Shown here: piece after piece, positions 1 through 6,409 of the stretch | Position numbering within the stretch: the first letter of the stretch is position 1 | How the letters are laid out: every line of letters begins with the position of its first letter | From: Rickettsia endosymbiont of Bryobia graminum | GTDB lineage: Bacteria; Pseudomonadota; Alphaproteobacteria; Rickettsiales; Rickettsiaceae | Reading direction: 5' to 3' | NCBI GenBank assembly: GCA_020881085.1 | Contig: JAJIYR010000144.1 | Coordinates: 1-8,815 of the forward strand | Length of the DNA: 8,815 nt | The notes under the pieces: model-generated | Database searches by the model: none | Seen by the model: the letters and a program-made list of their open reading frames with translations, nothing else | Told to the model about the DNA's origin: nothing | Made by a program: the position numbers and the translations under genes

Positions 1-2
1 CT

Positions 3-134
3 TACTCTCCTGATTTAAACCCTATAGAGAAATTCTGGGCAAATTTTAAACGTAACTTAAGAAAAGTTATTAAACGATTTGATGATTTCTTAGATGCAAT
101 AACCTTCGCTATGCAATTAACTCAATCGGCTTAG
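3..134 (+). mobile_element. IS630-family transposase, C-terminal end (5' part outside window)
   Basis: The open frame enters from the left edge and stops at TAG 132-134, giving 43 residues that begin YSPDLNPIEKFW. This is the hallmark C-terminal block of IS630-family DDE transposases; the Glu of NPIE is the third catalytic acidic residue. The Lys/Arg-rich tail after it (FKRNLRKVIKRF) is also typical. The rest of the transposase, including the first two catalytic Asp residues, would lie left of the window, so I cannot tell whether the gene is intact. The stop lies only 17 bases from the stop codon of era, which runs towards it on the opposite strand, so there is little room for a normal terminal inverted repeat unless it overlaps the era 3' end. 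Confidence 0.85.
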
Positions 135-151
135 CTATACCAATGCATAAT

Positions 152-1060
152 TTATGCTATAACTATATACTTTTGTAATCTCATATGACTGTATGATAAT
201 GGGTCGTTTTCCCAGAATTCCCGTACTTTTACGAATAAAAATAGATGAATTTTACAGTCAAAAGCTTTTTCCATTTCAAGTCTAGATTTGGATCCTATTT
301 CTTTAATTTTTGAACCATTTTTCCCTAATATAATAGTTTTATAGGCATCCCTTGAAACAATTATTACTTGATTAATTTTTATAGATTTATCTTTATTTTC
401 CTGCCACATTTCAGTTTGGACAGTTAAATTATACGGTAGTTCCTGGTGAAGTTGCAAAAATAATTGTTCCCTGGTTATTTCTGCTGCTAAAAAACGCATG
501 GGTAGGTTGGTAACATCATCCTTTTCATATAACCAAGGAGAGATTTTAGCTTGCTTTAGAACGTTATTTTGTAATTGCTTAATATTCTCACCAGATAATA
601 CAGATATTTTGAAGATATTAGGGTCAATAAATTGAGATCTTAGTATATTTTCTATTTCTTCAGTATGCTTAGAAGATAAATCAATTTTATTTAAAATAAA
701 TAATAAGTTTATTTTAAGTGCCTGTAGCTTTTTTAGCATTGCTAAACTAAATTGATCAATAGATTTTGTGCTATCTATAATGAGCAAAACCAAATCAACA
801 TCATGCAAACTTGACCACGCGCATCTAACCATAGCTTTTTCTAGCTGCTTTTTAGGCTCGAAAATTCCAGGGGTATCTAATATTATTAACTGGGTATCTT
901 TTACAGTAACTATTCCAGTAATAATAGTACGAGTTGTTTGGACTTTAGGAGTAACTATAGAAATTTTCTCACCAATAAGCCTATTTAACAAAGAAGATTT
1001 ACCAGCGTTTGGTTTACCAATAATACATATAGAAATAGTTTTTTGTTCTAAAATATTCAT
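152..1060 (-). CDS. era: GTPase Era, 30S ribosome assembly factor
   Basis: Era is an essential GTPase that binds the 3' end of 16S rRNA and helps mature the 30S subunit. The 302-residue product has the Ras-like G motifs in order: G1 GKPNAGKS (15-22), the G2 Thr region around TTRT (42-45), G3 DTPG (62-65), G4 NKID (124-127), and a G5-like SVLSG (153-157) where SAL is more usual. A C-terminal KH RNA-binding domain follows, with its GxxG loop as GKNG (246-249). Length fits the family. The ATG lies 1 base after the rnc stop with no clear ribosome binding site, so translation is probably coupled to rnc. The lepB-rnc-era order is common in Proteobacteria. The last seven residues, QKYIVIA, run past the end I recall for Rickettsia Era and are encoded right beside the IS630 remnant, so the native 3' end may have been replaced. 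Confidence 0.97.
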   Translation of the reverse strand: MNILEQKTISICIIGKPNAGKSSLLNRLIGEKISIVTPKVQTTRTIITGIVTVKDTQLIILDTPGIFEPKKQLEKAMVRCAWSSLHDVDLVLLIIDSTKSIDQFSLAMLKKLQALKINLLFILNKIDLSSKHTEEIENILRSQFIDPNIFKISVLSGENIKQLQNNVLKQAKISPWLYEKDDVTNLPMRFLAAEITREQLFLQLHQELPYNLTVQTEMWQENKDKSIKINQVIIVSRDAYKTIILGKNGSKIKEIGSKSRLEMEKAFDCKIHLFLFVKVREFWENDPLSYSHMRLQKYIVIA

Positions 1061-1061
1061 A

Positions 1062-1778
1062 TTATTTTAGATTTAGAATATTAATTAATTTTCTAGCTGC
1101 ATTCTTTTCACCTTCTTTGACGGTATGACCTGTAGCAGCTTCTTGAATATTATCACCTATTTTTACAGTTATAGTAAAAATAGGTGAATGAGCTGGCCCT
1201 TCTTTCTTTATCATTTCGTATATTGGTTTGCCCATACCATGCTTTTGTACTAATTCTTGGAGAGTGCTTTTAGGATCATAATCTGCTAGATCAGTAATAG
1301 AAAGGAATTCTTGCCACAGGTTGTATATTATTTGTTTGGTATTATCAATATTACTATCAAGATATACTGCTGCAATTAAGGCTTCCATAGTGTTCTCAAT
1401 ATTATTAAGATTTTTCCTACCACCTAAAATTTCTTCACCACTAGTCATAATAATATAATCAGATAGATTAATTTTTGCGGCAATCTTACATAATAAATCT
1501 TTAGAAACAAGATATGATCGAATTTTTGCTAATTTTCCTTCGTCATAAGTAGAATGATTTTTAAATAAAATTTCTGTAATAGCAAAATTAATTATTGCAT
1601 CACCAAGTAACTCTAATCTTTCATAGTTTTTTTGAATGCCATTTTTAGGAATGTGTTGTTTAAGGGAAGGGTGGCTTAAAGCTTCAATCAATAAGTCATT
1701 GTTAGTAAAATTATAATTGATATCTTTCTCTAATTTTTCAGGAGTAGCAATAACTGACTCCTTGTTTTTATTTATCAT
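1062..1778 (-). CDS. rnc: Ribonuclease III
   Basis: RNase III cleaves double-stranded RNA, chiefly the stems of the pre-rRNA transcript and some mRNAs. The 238-residue protein has the full signature ERLELLGDA (53-61), which holds the metal ligands matching E. coli E41 and D45 (here E56 and D60). A second acidic Glu is kept in DEGKL (E80). The second metal motif reads [10 protein letters not shown]132 matches catalytic E117, but N129 replaces D114. A double-stranded-RNA binding domain occupies about residues 165-237 and ends in the usual Lys/Ala-rich helix (GEKNAARKL). The ATG lies inside the lepB 3' end (11-base overlap) and the stop is 1 base before era, so the three genes are probably one transcript. 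I recall Asn at the same position in Rickettsia RNase III, so the change is more likely a lineage trait than decay. Confidence 0.96.
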   Translation of the reverse strand: MINKNKESVIATPEKLEKDINYNFTNNDLLIEALSHPSLKQHIPKNGIQKNYERLELLGDAIINFAITEILFKNHSTYDEGKLAKIRSYLVSKDLLCKIAAKINLSDYIIMTSGEEILGGRKNLNNIENTMEALIAAVYLDSNIDNTKQIIYNLWQEFLSITDLADYDPKSTLQELVQKHGMGKPIYEMIKKEGPAHSPIFTITVKIGDNIQEAATGHTVKEGEKNAARKLINILNLK

Positions 1779-2571
1779 TATCTAAATCCGAGCTATTTTG
1801 ATAAAGTGATAAGAATAATCTATTAAATCTTATAGATGAAATCCAAGTACCAATACGAAGTACTTGATTAATTATTCCAATATCATTGTTCAATAAAGTT
1901 TCTTTTGTTGAAAAGATAATAAATTGCCCTTTAGCAATAAAATTTTCAAAAGGTACAAACCCTAAATCAAACCTGCTATCTCCTGATTCATCCCTATTAT
2001 CGCCAAGAAAAAAATATTTTCCTTCAGGGACATAAAAAATTGGAGTAGTACTTAGTTGATCTCTATATGCATTATTATTTTCTTGAAGCTTATAAGAAAA
2101 GTAACTTATTCCATTTGATAAAGTTTCTTGGAATTTTGTATAAAACCTTCCTGCTTCGCTTTCATAAGTTCCAACTTTCTCACGCTTAATAGGTTTATCA
2201 TTAATATATATCAAATCATTAATTAGTTGAATTTTATCGCCTGGTAAACCAACTAATCTTTTAATATAACGAATACTCATATTATTAGGTGGACGAAAAA
2301 TTATTATATCTCCTCTTTCAGGAGTAGAAGCAAATATTCTACCATTAAAAACGCTTGGACTAAATGGTAGGGAATATTTACTATAACCATAAGAATATTT
2401 AGTTGAAAAAATATAATCATTTTCAAGTATTGAAGCTTTCATTGAAGCAGTAGGTACAAAGAAAAGCTCCATAACAAAAATTCGGATCATCATGGCAAGG
2501 ATAATTGCAAAAATGAAAGATAGAAATTCTTTACTCTGTTTAGTTTCCTTAGGAGTAGTAGTGTCGGTCAT
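1768..2571 (-). CDS. lepB: Signal peptidase I
   Basis: Type I signal peptidase removes signal peptides from proteins exported by Sec or Tat, acting at the periplasmic face of the inner membrane with a Ser/Lys dyad. The 267-residue protein has one N-terminal membrane segment (about 16-39), then box B PTASMKASILENDY with catalytic Ser43. The catalytic Lys is K104 in YIKRLVGLPGDK, and box E GDNRDESGDSR spans 190-200. The residue before the catalytic Ser is Ala where most family members have Gly (PSGSM). The single anchor and length fit alphaproteobacterial enzymes. It lies 45 bases after tolA; that gap holds a TATACT sequence (2602-2607, minus strand) but no good -35 box, so a private promoter is possible but unproven. 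Its 3' end overlaps rnc by 11 bases. Confidence 0.96.
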   Translation of the reverse strand: MTDTTTPKETKQSKEFLSFIFAIILAMMIRIFVMELFFVPTASMKASILENDYIFSTKYSYGYSKYSLPFSPSVFNGRIFASTPERGDIIIFRPPNNMSIRYIKRLVGLPGDKIQLINDLIYINDKPIKREKVGTYESEAGRFYTKFQETLSNGISYFSYKLQENNNAYRDQLSTTPIFYVPEGKYFFLGDNRDESGDSRFDLGFVPFENFIAKGQFIIFSTKETLLNNDIGIINQVLRIGTWISSIRFNRLFLSLYQNSSDLDNDK

Positions 2572-2616
2572 ATGTTAATATAATTTTAAGTTAGGTTATT
2601 CAGTATAATGAATTTT

Positions 2617-3486
2617 TTATAACATTCTGCTAGGATCAAAAGTTAAAATAAATTCTTTCCAGGTTTCATAACGATCGGGAAGTAAATTTTTAATAGGACT
2701 TGCTTGCCATACTGCTCTAATAGCACTATTAGATAAGGCGCTGCAAATATTATTTGAGATATTAGGGCAGGTAGCGCTATCTAATTTTACCTCTTTTATA
2801 CTACCATCCGTATTGATAGCAATATACAAGTTTATTTTTACTTGTTCAATATTTTCTGCTCCAATAGGAACATTCCATTGTCTTTCAATTTGTTGTTTTA
2901 TTAAAGCTGATTCACTAATTGACAAAGATTTTGAGTCGTCATAGGGCCCTCTTGATTCTTTTATTTCATTATTTTCCTTAGATCTGGCTTGTTTGTTTGA
3001 TTTGGAGTTAGTGCCTTCAGAAGATTGTTCTAAATTTTTTAATAATGAATCTAGGTCAGTTTTATCAGCCTTTTTCTTTTCTGGAGATTTTTTTTGCTCA
3101 ATAGGTTTTTGATTTATCTTGGGTTCAGGCTTTTTTTCTTCTATTGGTTTTGATTCAGGTTTCTTTTCCTCTATGGGTTTTAGCTGTTCTACCTTAGGTT
3201 CAGGTTTTTTTTCCTCTGTTAATTTTGGTTCTTCTTGTTTAGGCGCAGGTCTATTTTGTTCTACTTTCTTAGCATCTTCATTTTCGATAGCTTTCTCTAA
3301 TTGCTTCGTTTTATTAGGTACATTAGATTTATCGCTAACTGGTAGCATTTCAAATACTATTACTTGTTCTTCAGGGAGTTTTTTAAATAAGGAAGGGAGT
3401 CCAAATAGGAAAAAATATATTACTAATAAATGTATTGCAATAGAACAGAAAAAAGAAATAGAAAATCTATCAAGGTTATTTTTCAT
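2617..3486 (-). CDS. tolA: TolA-like protein of the Tol-Pal system
   Basis: TolA links the TolQR proton motor in the inner membrane to TolB/Pal at the outer membrane, keeping the envelope together during division. The 289-residue protein has one N-terminal membrane helix (about 10-30) carrying the Ser-x3-His pair (S15, H19) that TolA and TonB use to contact TolQ/ExbB. A long low-complexity spacer rich in Pro, Glu and Lys follows (about 79-143), including near-perfect EEKKPEPK-type repeats. The C-terminal domain (about 190-289) is TolA/TonB-like: it holds RQWNVP, a pair of Cys flanking PNISNNI, and YETWKEFILTFDPS, which resembles alphaproteobacterial TolA ends. The ATG overlaps the tolR 3' end by 11 bases. 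The spacer looks more like TonB than the Ala/Lys-rich helix of enteric TolA, but the adjacent tolQR and the C-terminus favour TolA. Confidence 0.88.
   Translation of the reverse strand: MKNNLDRFSISFFCSIAIHLLVIYFFLFGLPSLFKKLPEEQVIVFEMLPVSDKSNVPNKTKQLEKAIENEDAKKVEQNRPAPKQEEPKLTEEKKPEPKVEQLKPIEEKKPESKPIEEKKPEPKINQKPIEQKKSPEKKKADKTDLDSLLKNLEQSSEGTNSKSNKQARSKENNEIKESRGPYDDSKSLSISESALIKQQIERQWNVPIGAENIEQVKINLYIAINTDGSIKEVKLDSATCPNISNNICSALSNSAIRAVWQASPIKNLLPDRYETWKEFILTFDPSRML
3088..3216 (-). repeat. In-frame coding repeats in tolA (EEKKPEPK type)
   Basis: Residues 91-133 of the TolA-like protein contain three near-identical blocks: TEEKKPEPK (90-98), IEEKKPESK (105-113) and IEEKKPEPK (115-123). 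A diverged fourth, IEQKKSPEK, follows (129-137). At DNA level the same T-rich/GGTT pattern recurs on the plus strand. Such a tract can gain or lose units by slippage without breaking the frame, altering the reach of the periplasmic spacer. Confidence 0.8.
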
Positions 3487-3907
3487 TATATTTTACATTA
3501 GAAACTAAGGATACTTTAGTGAAGCCAGCAGAATGTATTTCAGCTACTACTGCAACAACATCACCATAAGAGACATTTTTATCTCCTCTAACAAAAATTC
3601 TAGCATCTTTCTTTTCTTTGGTTATGTTGATTAACTTCTCAGCTAAATTTTCTCTAGTTATTTTAGTATCTAATAAATATAACTCCTTTTTGCTATTAAT
3701 AGTAATAACTAAAGGCTCGTCTTGACCAGAAAGAGGTGCAGAAGTAGTTTCTGGTAAGTCAACATTAATTCCTGATACTAGAATTGGAGAAGTGATCATA
3801 AAAATAATTAATAATACTAACATCACATCAACAAGAGGTGTGACGTTAACCTCACTTACCAGGTTCCTTCTAGATCTATTATTTGTTGATTGTATATTTA
3901 TAGCCAT
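3476..3907 (-). CDS. tolR: TolR, proton-channel subunit of Tol-Pal
   Basis: TolR belongs to the ExbD/TolR family and works with TolQ to turn proton flow into movement of TolA. The 143-residue protein has a basic, Arg-rich cytoplasmic start (RSRR, 11-14), then VNVTPLVDVMLVLLIIFMIT with the single membrane helix. D27 in PLVDVMLV matches the essential proton-carrying Asp (E. coli D23). A periplasmic domain follows (about 48-143), including the ExbD-like segment RIFVRGDKNVSYGDVVAVV. Length is normal. Its ATG overlaps the tolQ stop by one base (TAATG), a strong sign of translational coupling, and its 3' end overlaps tolA by 11 bases. ExbD is the alternative name, but the adjacent TolA-like gene favours TolR. 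Confidence 0.95.
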   Translation of the reverse strand: MAINIQSTNNRSRRNLVSEVNVTPLVDVMLVLLIIFMITSPILVSGINVDLPETTSAPLSGQDEPLVITINSKKELYLLDTKITRENLAEKLINITKEKKDARIFVRGDKNVSYGDVVAVVAEIHSAGFTKVSLVSNVKYNEK

Positions 3908-4644
3908 TACATTTTCTCTTCATCTATAGCCCTACTTAATATAGAGTTTAGCTCGTTAATAAAATCATCTATCTTATTATTAATTTTAATTACTTGGCTT
4001 GAAAGATAATTATAAAAAATAACTGCTGGAATTGCAGCAAATAGTCCAATAGCAGTAGCAAGAAGTGCTTCGGCTATACCGGGGGCTACAACAGCAAGAG
4101 AGGTATTTTTTGAGGCGGCAATAGATTGAAAGCTATGCATAATTCCCCATACTGTACCAAATAATCCAATAAACGGAGCACTAGAAGCAGTAGTTGCTAG
4201 AAACCCAAGATTGTTTTCTAATCTCTCTATTTCTCTATTTCTAATTAAATACATAGACTGCATAACTCTGTCTTTATGGCTTATCTTAAGCGTCTCATTA
4301 AGATTTTTTGAATGCTGACGTTTACATTCATTCATTGCTGCTATAAAAACTGAGGCTAGAGGGTTGTTAATTGACCTTTTAACAGTTTCATATAATTGAT
4401 CTAATACTGTTCCAGACCAAAAAGTATCTTCAAAATTTGCAATCTTTTTTTTAATTTGAGATAAATTGATAAGCTTATCGATAATTATTGCCCATGCCCA
4501 AACTGAGGCAATTACCAGAAGCAACATAACTAATTTGCTGATAATATCAGCAGAAGCTATTAGAGAAAAAATAGAAGTGGAGCTTTGAGTTGCAACTTCT
4601 ACGATATCATTAACATTATTTGGATTGGTGGCTGCCATTTGCAT
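3907..4644 (-). CDS. tolQ: TolQ, MotA/TolQ/ExbB-family channel protein
   Basis: TolQ forms the multimeric inner-membrane channel that surrounds the TolR dimer and powers TolA. The 245-residue protein has the family's three membrane segments: about 36-58 (LVMLLLVIASVWAWAIIIDK), about 149-171 (with APFIGLFGTVWGIM at 156-169) and about 186-211 (EALLATAIGLFAAIPA at 192-207). A cytoplasmic loop of about 90 residues lies between the first and second. The conserved Gly/Thr motifs of segments two and three are intact. Two in-frame ATGs lie at the start, Met1 (4642-4644) and Met3 (4636-4638); neither has a visible Shine-Dalgarno sequence, so the exact start is uncertain by two residues. It is the first gene of the leftward run. 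Confidence 0.95.
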   Translation of the reverse strand: MQMAATNPNNVNDIVEVATQSSTSIFSLIASADIISKLVMLLLVIASVWAWAIIIDKLINLSQIKKKIANFEDTFWSGTVLDQLYETVKRSINNPLASVFIAAMNECKRQHSKNLNETLKISHKDRVMQSMYLIRNREIERLENNLGFLATTASSAPFIGLFGTVWGIMHSFQSIAASKNTSLAVVAPGIAEALLATAIGLFAAIPAVIFYNYLSSQVIKINNKIDDFINELNSILSRAIDEEKM

Positions 4645-4671
4645 AAATTAGTTAATTTTATATTTACTATA

Positions 4672-4698
4672 TTTATACATTAAATGGTCATTTTGCAA
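4672..4698 (-). promoter_or_regulatory. Candidate promoter for tolQ operon
   Basis: On the minus strand a TTGCAA (4693-4698) is followed after 15 bases by TATAAA (4672-4677), about 27 bases before the tolQ ATG. The boxes resemble sigma-70 elements, but the spacer is shorter than the usual 16-18 and the region is so A/T-rich that chance matches are common. Its position directly before the first gene of the run is the main support. Confidence 0.4.
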
Positions 4699-4705
4699 GG
4701 ATGTT

Positions 4706-4728
4706 ATTAAAAATCCCCTATTTTTAAT
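4706..4728. terminator. A/T-only stem-loop, possible weak terminator
   Basis: ATTAAAAAT (4706-4714) and ATTTTTAAT (4720-4728) are exact inverse complements around a CCCCT loop, giving a 9-pair stem made only of A-T pairs with T-runs on either strand. It lies downstream of the M16 peptidase gene as read on the minus strand and just upstream of tolQ, so it could end the peptidase transcript. With no G-C pairs in the stem it would be weak. Confidence 0.25.
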
Positions 4729-4875
4729 TTAAGAAAAAAGAAAAAAATGGTAAATATAATATAGGTCTTTGGTTTAGATATGTAAAATTGATGCCATCAA
4801 AGTTGTAACGGAAATCTAGAAAATATTACTAGTTATCCTGAACTAAAGCACCGTTGTTATGCTGAACAAACTACT

Positions 4876-4900
4876 GTCATCCTGAACTTGTTTCAGGATC
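4876..4900 (+). repeat. Complete palindromic element, C-type arms
   Basis: Arms ATCCTGAA (4879-4886) and TTCAGGAT (4892-4899) pair perfectly across the loop CTTGT, with GTC in front and C behind. This is the best-preserved plus-strand copy in the cluster. Confidence 0.85.
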
Positions 4901-4917
4901 CATTATACATTTAGCGA

Positions 4918-4942
4918 GATGCTGAAATAAATTCAGCATGAC
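4918..4942 (-). repeat. Complete palindromic element, G-type arms
   Basis: Arms ATGCTGAA (4919-4926) and TTCAGCAT (4932-4939) pair perfectly across a five-base loop. Read on the minus strand it has the same 25-base layout as the copy at 4876-4900, but with G and C exchanged at the third position of the arm and its partner. Confidence 0.85.
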
Positions 4943-5017
4943 CCAGGTGTTTATTAGATTCTGAAATAAATTCAACATGACATAGGTGGTTTATTAGATG
5001 CTGAAATTCAGCATGAC
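4943..5017 (-). repeat. Two further palindrome copies with a shared linker
   Basis: Two units of about 39-40 bases follow the copy at 4918-4942. Each has a linker, AGGTG(G)TTTATTAGAT, then a palindrome. The first palindrome (4957-4981) is decayed, with arms ATTCTGAA and TTCAACAT mismatching at two places. The second (4997-5017) has perfect arms, ATGCTGAA (4998-5005) and TTCAGCAT (5007-5014), but its loop has shrunk to one base. The shared linkers show that this part arose by tandem duplication, not by independent insertions. Confidence 0.75.
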
Positions 5018-5072
5018 AGGGTTGGATACTCTCTGGATTAATTAGAGCATGTCCAAATTGTCTTGACCACAT

Positions 5073-6338
5073 TTATTTATTTTCAAGTCCTTTACATAAT
5101 TCTTCATAATCTATAATTAAAGGATCTGAGCCAATAATTGATAAAGTTGGTTTGCTAGTAAATATTTTATTGGCAATATTAATTACATCGTTGCTAGTAA
5201 TCGCCATGATATTATCGATGACTTCCTGAGTAGGCGTATATTTACCAAAGACAGCGAAATTCTTACCAATTTCTTCTGACTTATAAGTAGATTTTTCTTG
5301 AGCCATATAAATACTAGATTTTAGCTGAATTTTAGCCCTGGTAAGTTCTGTATCTTTAATATTTTCAGAAATTTTTCTAATTTCATTAATTAATTGTTGA
5401 GTAAGTAATGGTAATTTATCATGGCTAGTTGCGGCATATATGCTAAATAATCCACTATCATAGTATGAACTATTATAGCTACCAATTGCATAGACTAATC
5501 CAAGATTTTCTCTAATTTGTTGAAATAATCTTGAAGACATTCCATTACCAAATATTAATGATAAGATCTGAGTTTGATATAATTGCTGAATATTAAGGTA
5601 AGGAACACTTTCAAACCCTAAAACCATGGTAGTTTGTTCAAGTTCTTTAGTAATAACACTATGTCCACCTGTATAGGTTGCTTTCGTAAAGCCGCTGTTT
5701 AAATTAGTATTTAAAGAATAAAAGAATTTTTGAGCAGACTTGACAACTTGCTCATGAGAAATATTACCAGCTACTGATAAATAAAGATTTCCTGCATTAT
5801 AATGTTTTTTAATATAATCATTAAAATGTGTTTTATCAAAATTTTTTAAAGTTTCTGCAGTTCCTAAAATTGACTTGCCTAGCGGTTGCGTGTGATAAGC
5901 ACTCGCAAAGAATTTTTTATAAATAAGATCATCGGGATTATCTTTAGTATGTGCTATTTCTTGCAATATAACATGATACTCTTTATCTATTTCACTTTGA
6001 GAAAAGACAGAGTTTTGTAATATGTCAGCTAATATTTCTAAAGCCTTATCAAAATGTTCATTTAGTGTTTTAGTATAATAAACTGTTTGTTCATGGCCTG
6101 TATATGCATTAAATTGACCCCCTATAGAAACAAATTCCTCAGCAATTTGTTTGGCAGATCTAGTAGTTGTTCCTTTAAAAGCCATATGCTCAAGAAAATG
6201 CGACATACCTTCTTCAAAATTTTCTTCATACCTACTACCGGTGTTTACTATTAAATTAACAGCGACGGAGTTTACATGTTGCATGCTATAGGTAACTATA
6301 GTTAGACCATTGCTAAGTTTGCTTGAGTTGAAAGTCAT
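5073..6338 (-). CDS. M16-family zinc peptidase, mitochondrial processing peptidase-like
   Basis: This is a single-chain M16B (pitrilysin/MPP) metallopeptidase of 421 residues. The inverted zinc motif HFLEH gives ligands H47 and H51 and catalytic E50; the third ligand is E127 in ILQEIAH, exactly 76 residues after H51 as the family requires. The second half carries the substrate-binding block [22 protein letters not shown] and the following Tyr/Gly-rich strand. No signal peptide is visible, so it is probably cytoplasmic. The Rickettsia prowazekii homologue has been studied as a bacterial relative of beta-MPP with peptidase activity on basic peptides. The ATG (6336-6338) has no clear Shine-Dalgarno sequence; an earlier start is unlikely because the divergent dapF promoter lies there. 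The gene stands alone: dapF is divergent upstream, and the palindrome cluster lies downstream. Confidence 0.94.
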   Translation of the reverse strand: MTFNSSKLSNGLTIVTYSMQHVNSVAVNLIVNTGSRYEENFEEGMSHFLEHMAFKGTTTRSAKQIAEEFVSIGGQFNAYTGHEQTVYYTKTLNEHFDKALEILADILQNSVFSQSEIDKEYHVILQEIAHTKDNPDDLIYKKFFASAYHTQPLGKSILGTAETLKNFDKTHFNDYIKKHYNAGNLYLSVAGNISHEQVVKSAQKFFYSLNTNLNSGFTKATYTGGHSVITKELEQTTMVLGFESVPYLNIQQLYQTQILSLIFGNGMSSRLFQQIRENLGLVYAIGSYNSSYYDSGLFSIYAATSHDKLPLLTQQLINEIRKISENIKDTELTRAKIQLKSSIYMAQEKSTYKSEEIGKNFAVFGKYTPTQEVIDNIMAITSNDVINIANKIFTSKPTLSIIGSDPLIIDYEELCKGLENK

Positions 6339-6349
6339 TGATTATATAA

Positions 6350-6378
6350 TTGCTGGTTTGATATATGTTTGTTATAAT
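6350..6378 (+). promoter_or_regulatory. Sigma-70 type promoter for dapF-mtaB
   Basis: TTGCTG (6350-6355) and a perfect TATAAT (6373-6378) are separated by the ideal 17 bases. Transcription would begin near 6385, about 25 bases before the dapF start. The two boxes sit in a 71-base gap between divergent genes. The overlapping ATAATA (6374-6379) reads TATTAT on the minus strand and could serve the peptidase gene, but I see no good -35 box for it. Confidence 0.65.
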
Positions 6379-6409
6379 ATAGAAATTTAAGAAATGAAAG
6401 ATTTTTACA

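Larger units (their letters stand above)
4833..5017. repeat. Cluster of palindromic repeat elements in the 428-base intergenic region
   Basis: The gene-free stretch 4645-5072 holds no credible coding frame. Its right half is built from copies of a 25-base element whose arms are ATCCTGAA/TTCAGGAT or ATGCTGAA/TTCAGCAT, flanked on one side by GTC. Left arms begin at 4835, 4859, 4879, 4919, 4958 and 4998. The first two are half-elements (TTATCCTGAAC, TTATGCTGAAC), the third is a full plus-strand copy, and the last three are minus-strand copies. Steps between successive copies are 24, 20, 40, 39 and 40 bases. From memory, similar palindromes with GTCATCCTGAAC are scattered in the intergenic DNA of several Rickettsiales, where they behave as mobile REP/MITE-like repeats. 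The left half (4731-4830) holds an A-rich tract and nothing else I can name. Confidence 0.85.

Noticed and set aside
145..157. Short inverted repeat GCATAA/TTATGC over the era stop
   Set aside because: The loop would be a single base and there is no T-run, so it cannot form a usual terminator hairpin; chance is likely in such A/T-rich DNA.
768..1070. Plus-strand open frame of 100 codons opposite era
   Set aside because: It lies almost wholly antisense to the conserved GTPase domain of era, has no ribosome binding site, and its product has no recognisable features.
2602..2630. Separate promoter for lepB in the tolA-lepB gap
   Set aside because: TATACT on the minus strand is a fair -10 box, but no acceptable -35 lies 16-18 bases upstream.
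3119..3508. Plus-strand open frame of 129 codons with Gly/Ser/Phe repeats
   Set aside because: It is the antisense image of the EEKKPEPK repeats in tolA; the repeated product (SGFFSS) is explained by that alone.
4876..5017. CRISPR array
   Set aside because: The repeats are imperfect palindromes in both orientations with related linkers rather than unique spacers, and no cas genes are nearby.
5041..5072. Possible insertion-element end (GAGCATGTCCAAATTGTC)
   Set aside because: It looks somewhat like a terminal repeat, but I find no matching inverted copy in the window and no transposase beside it.
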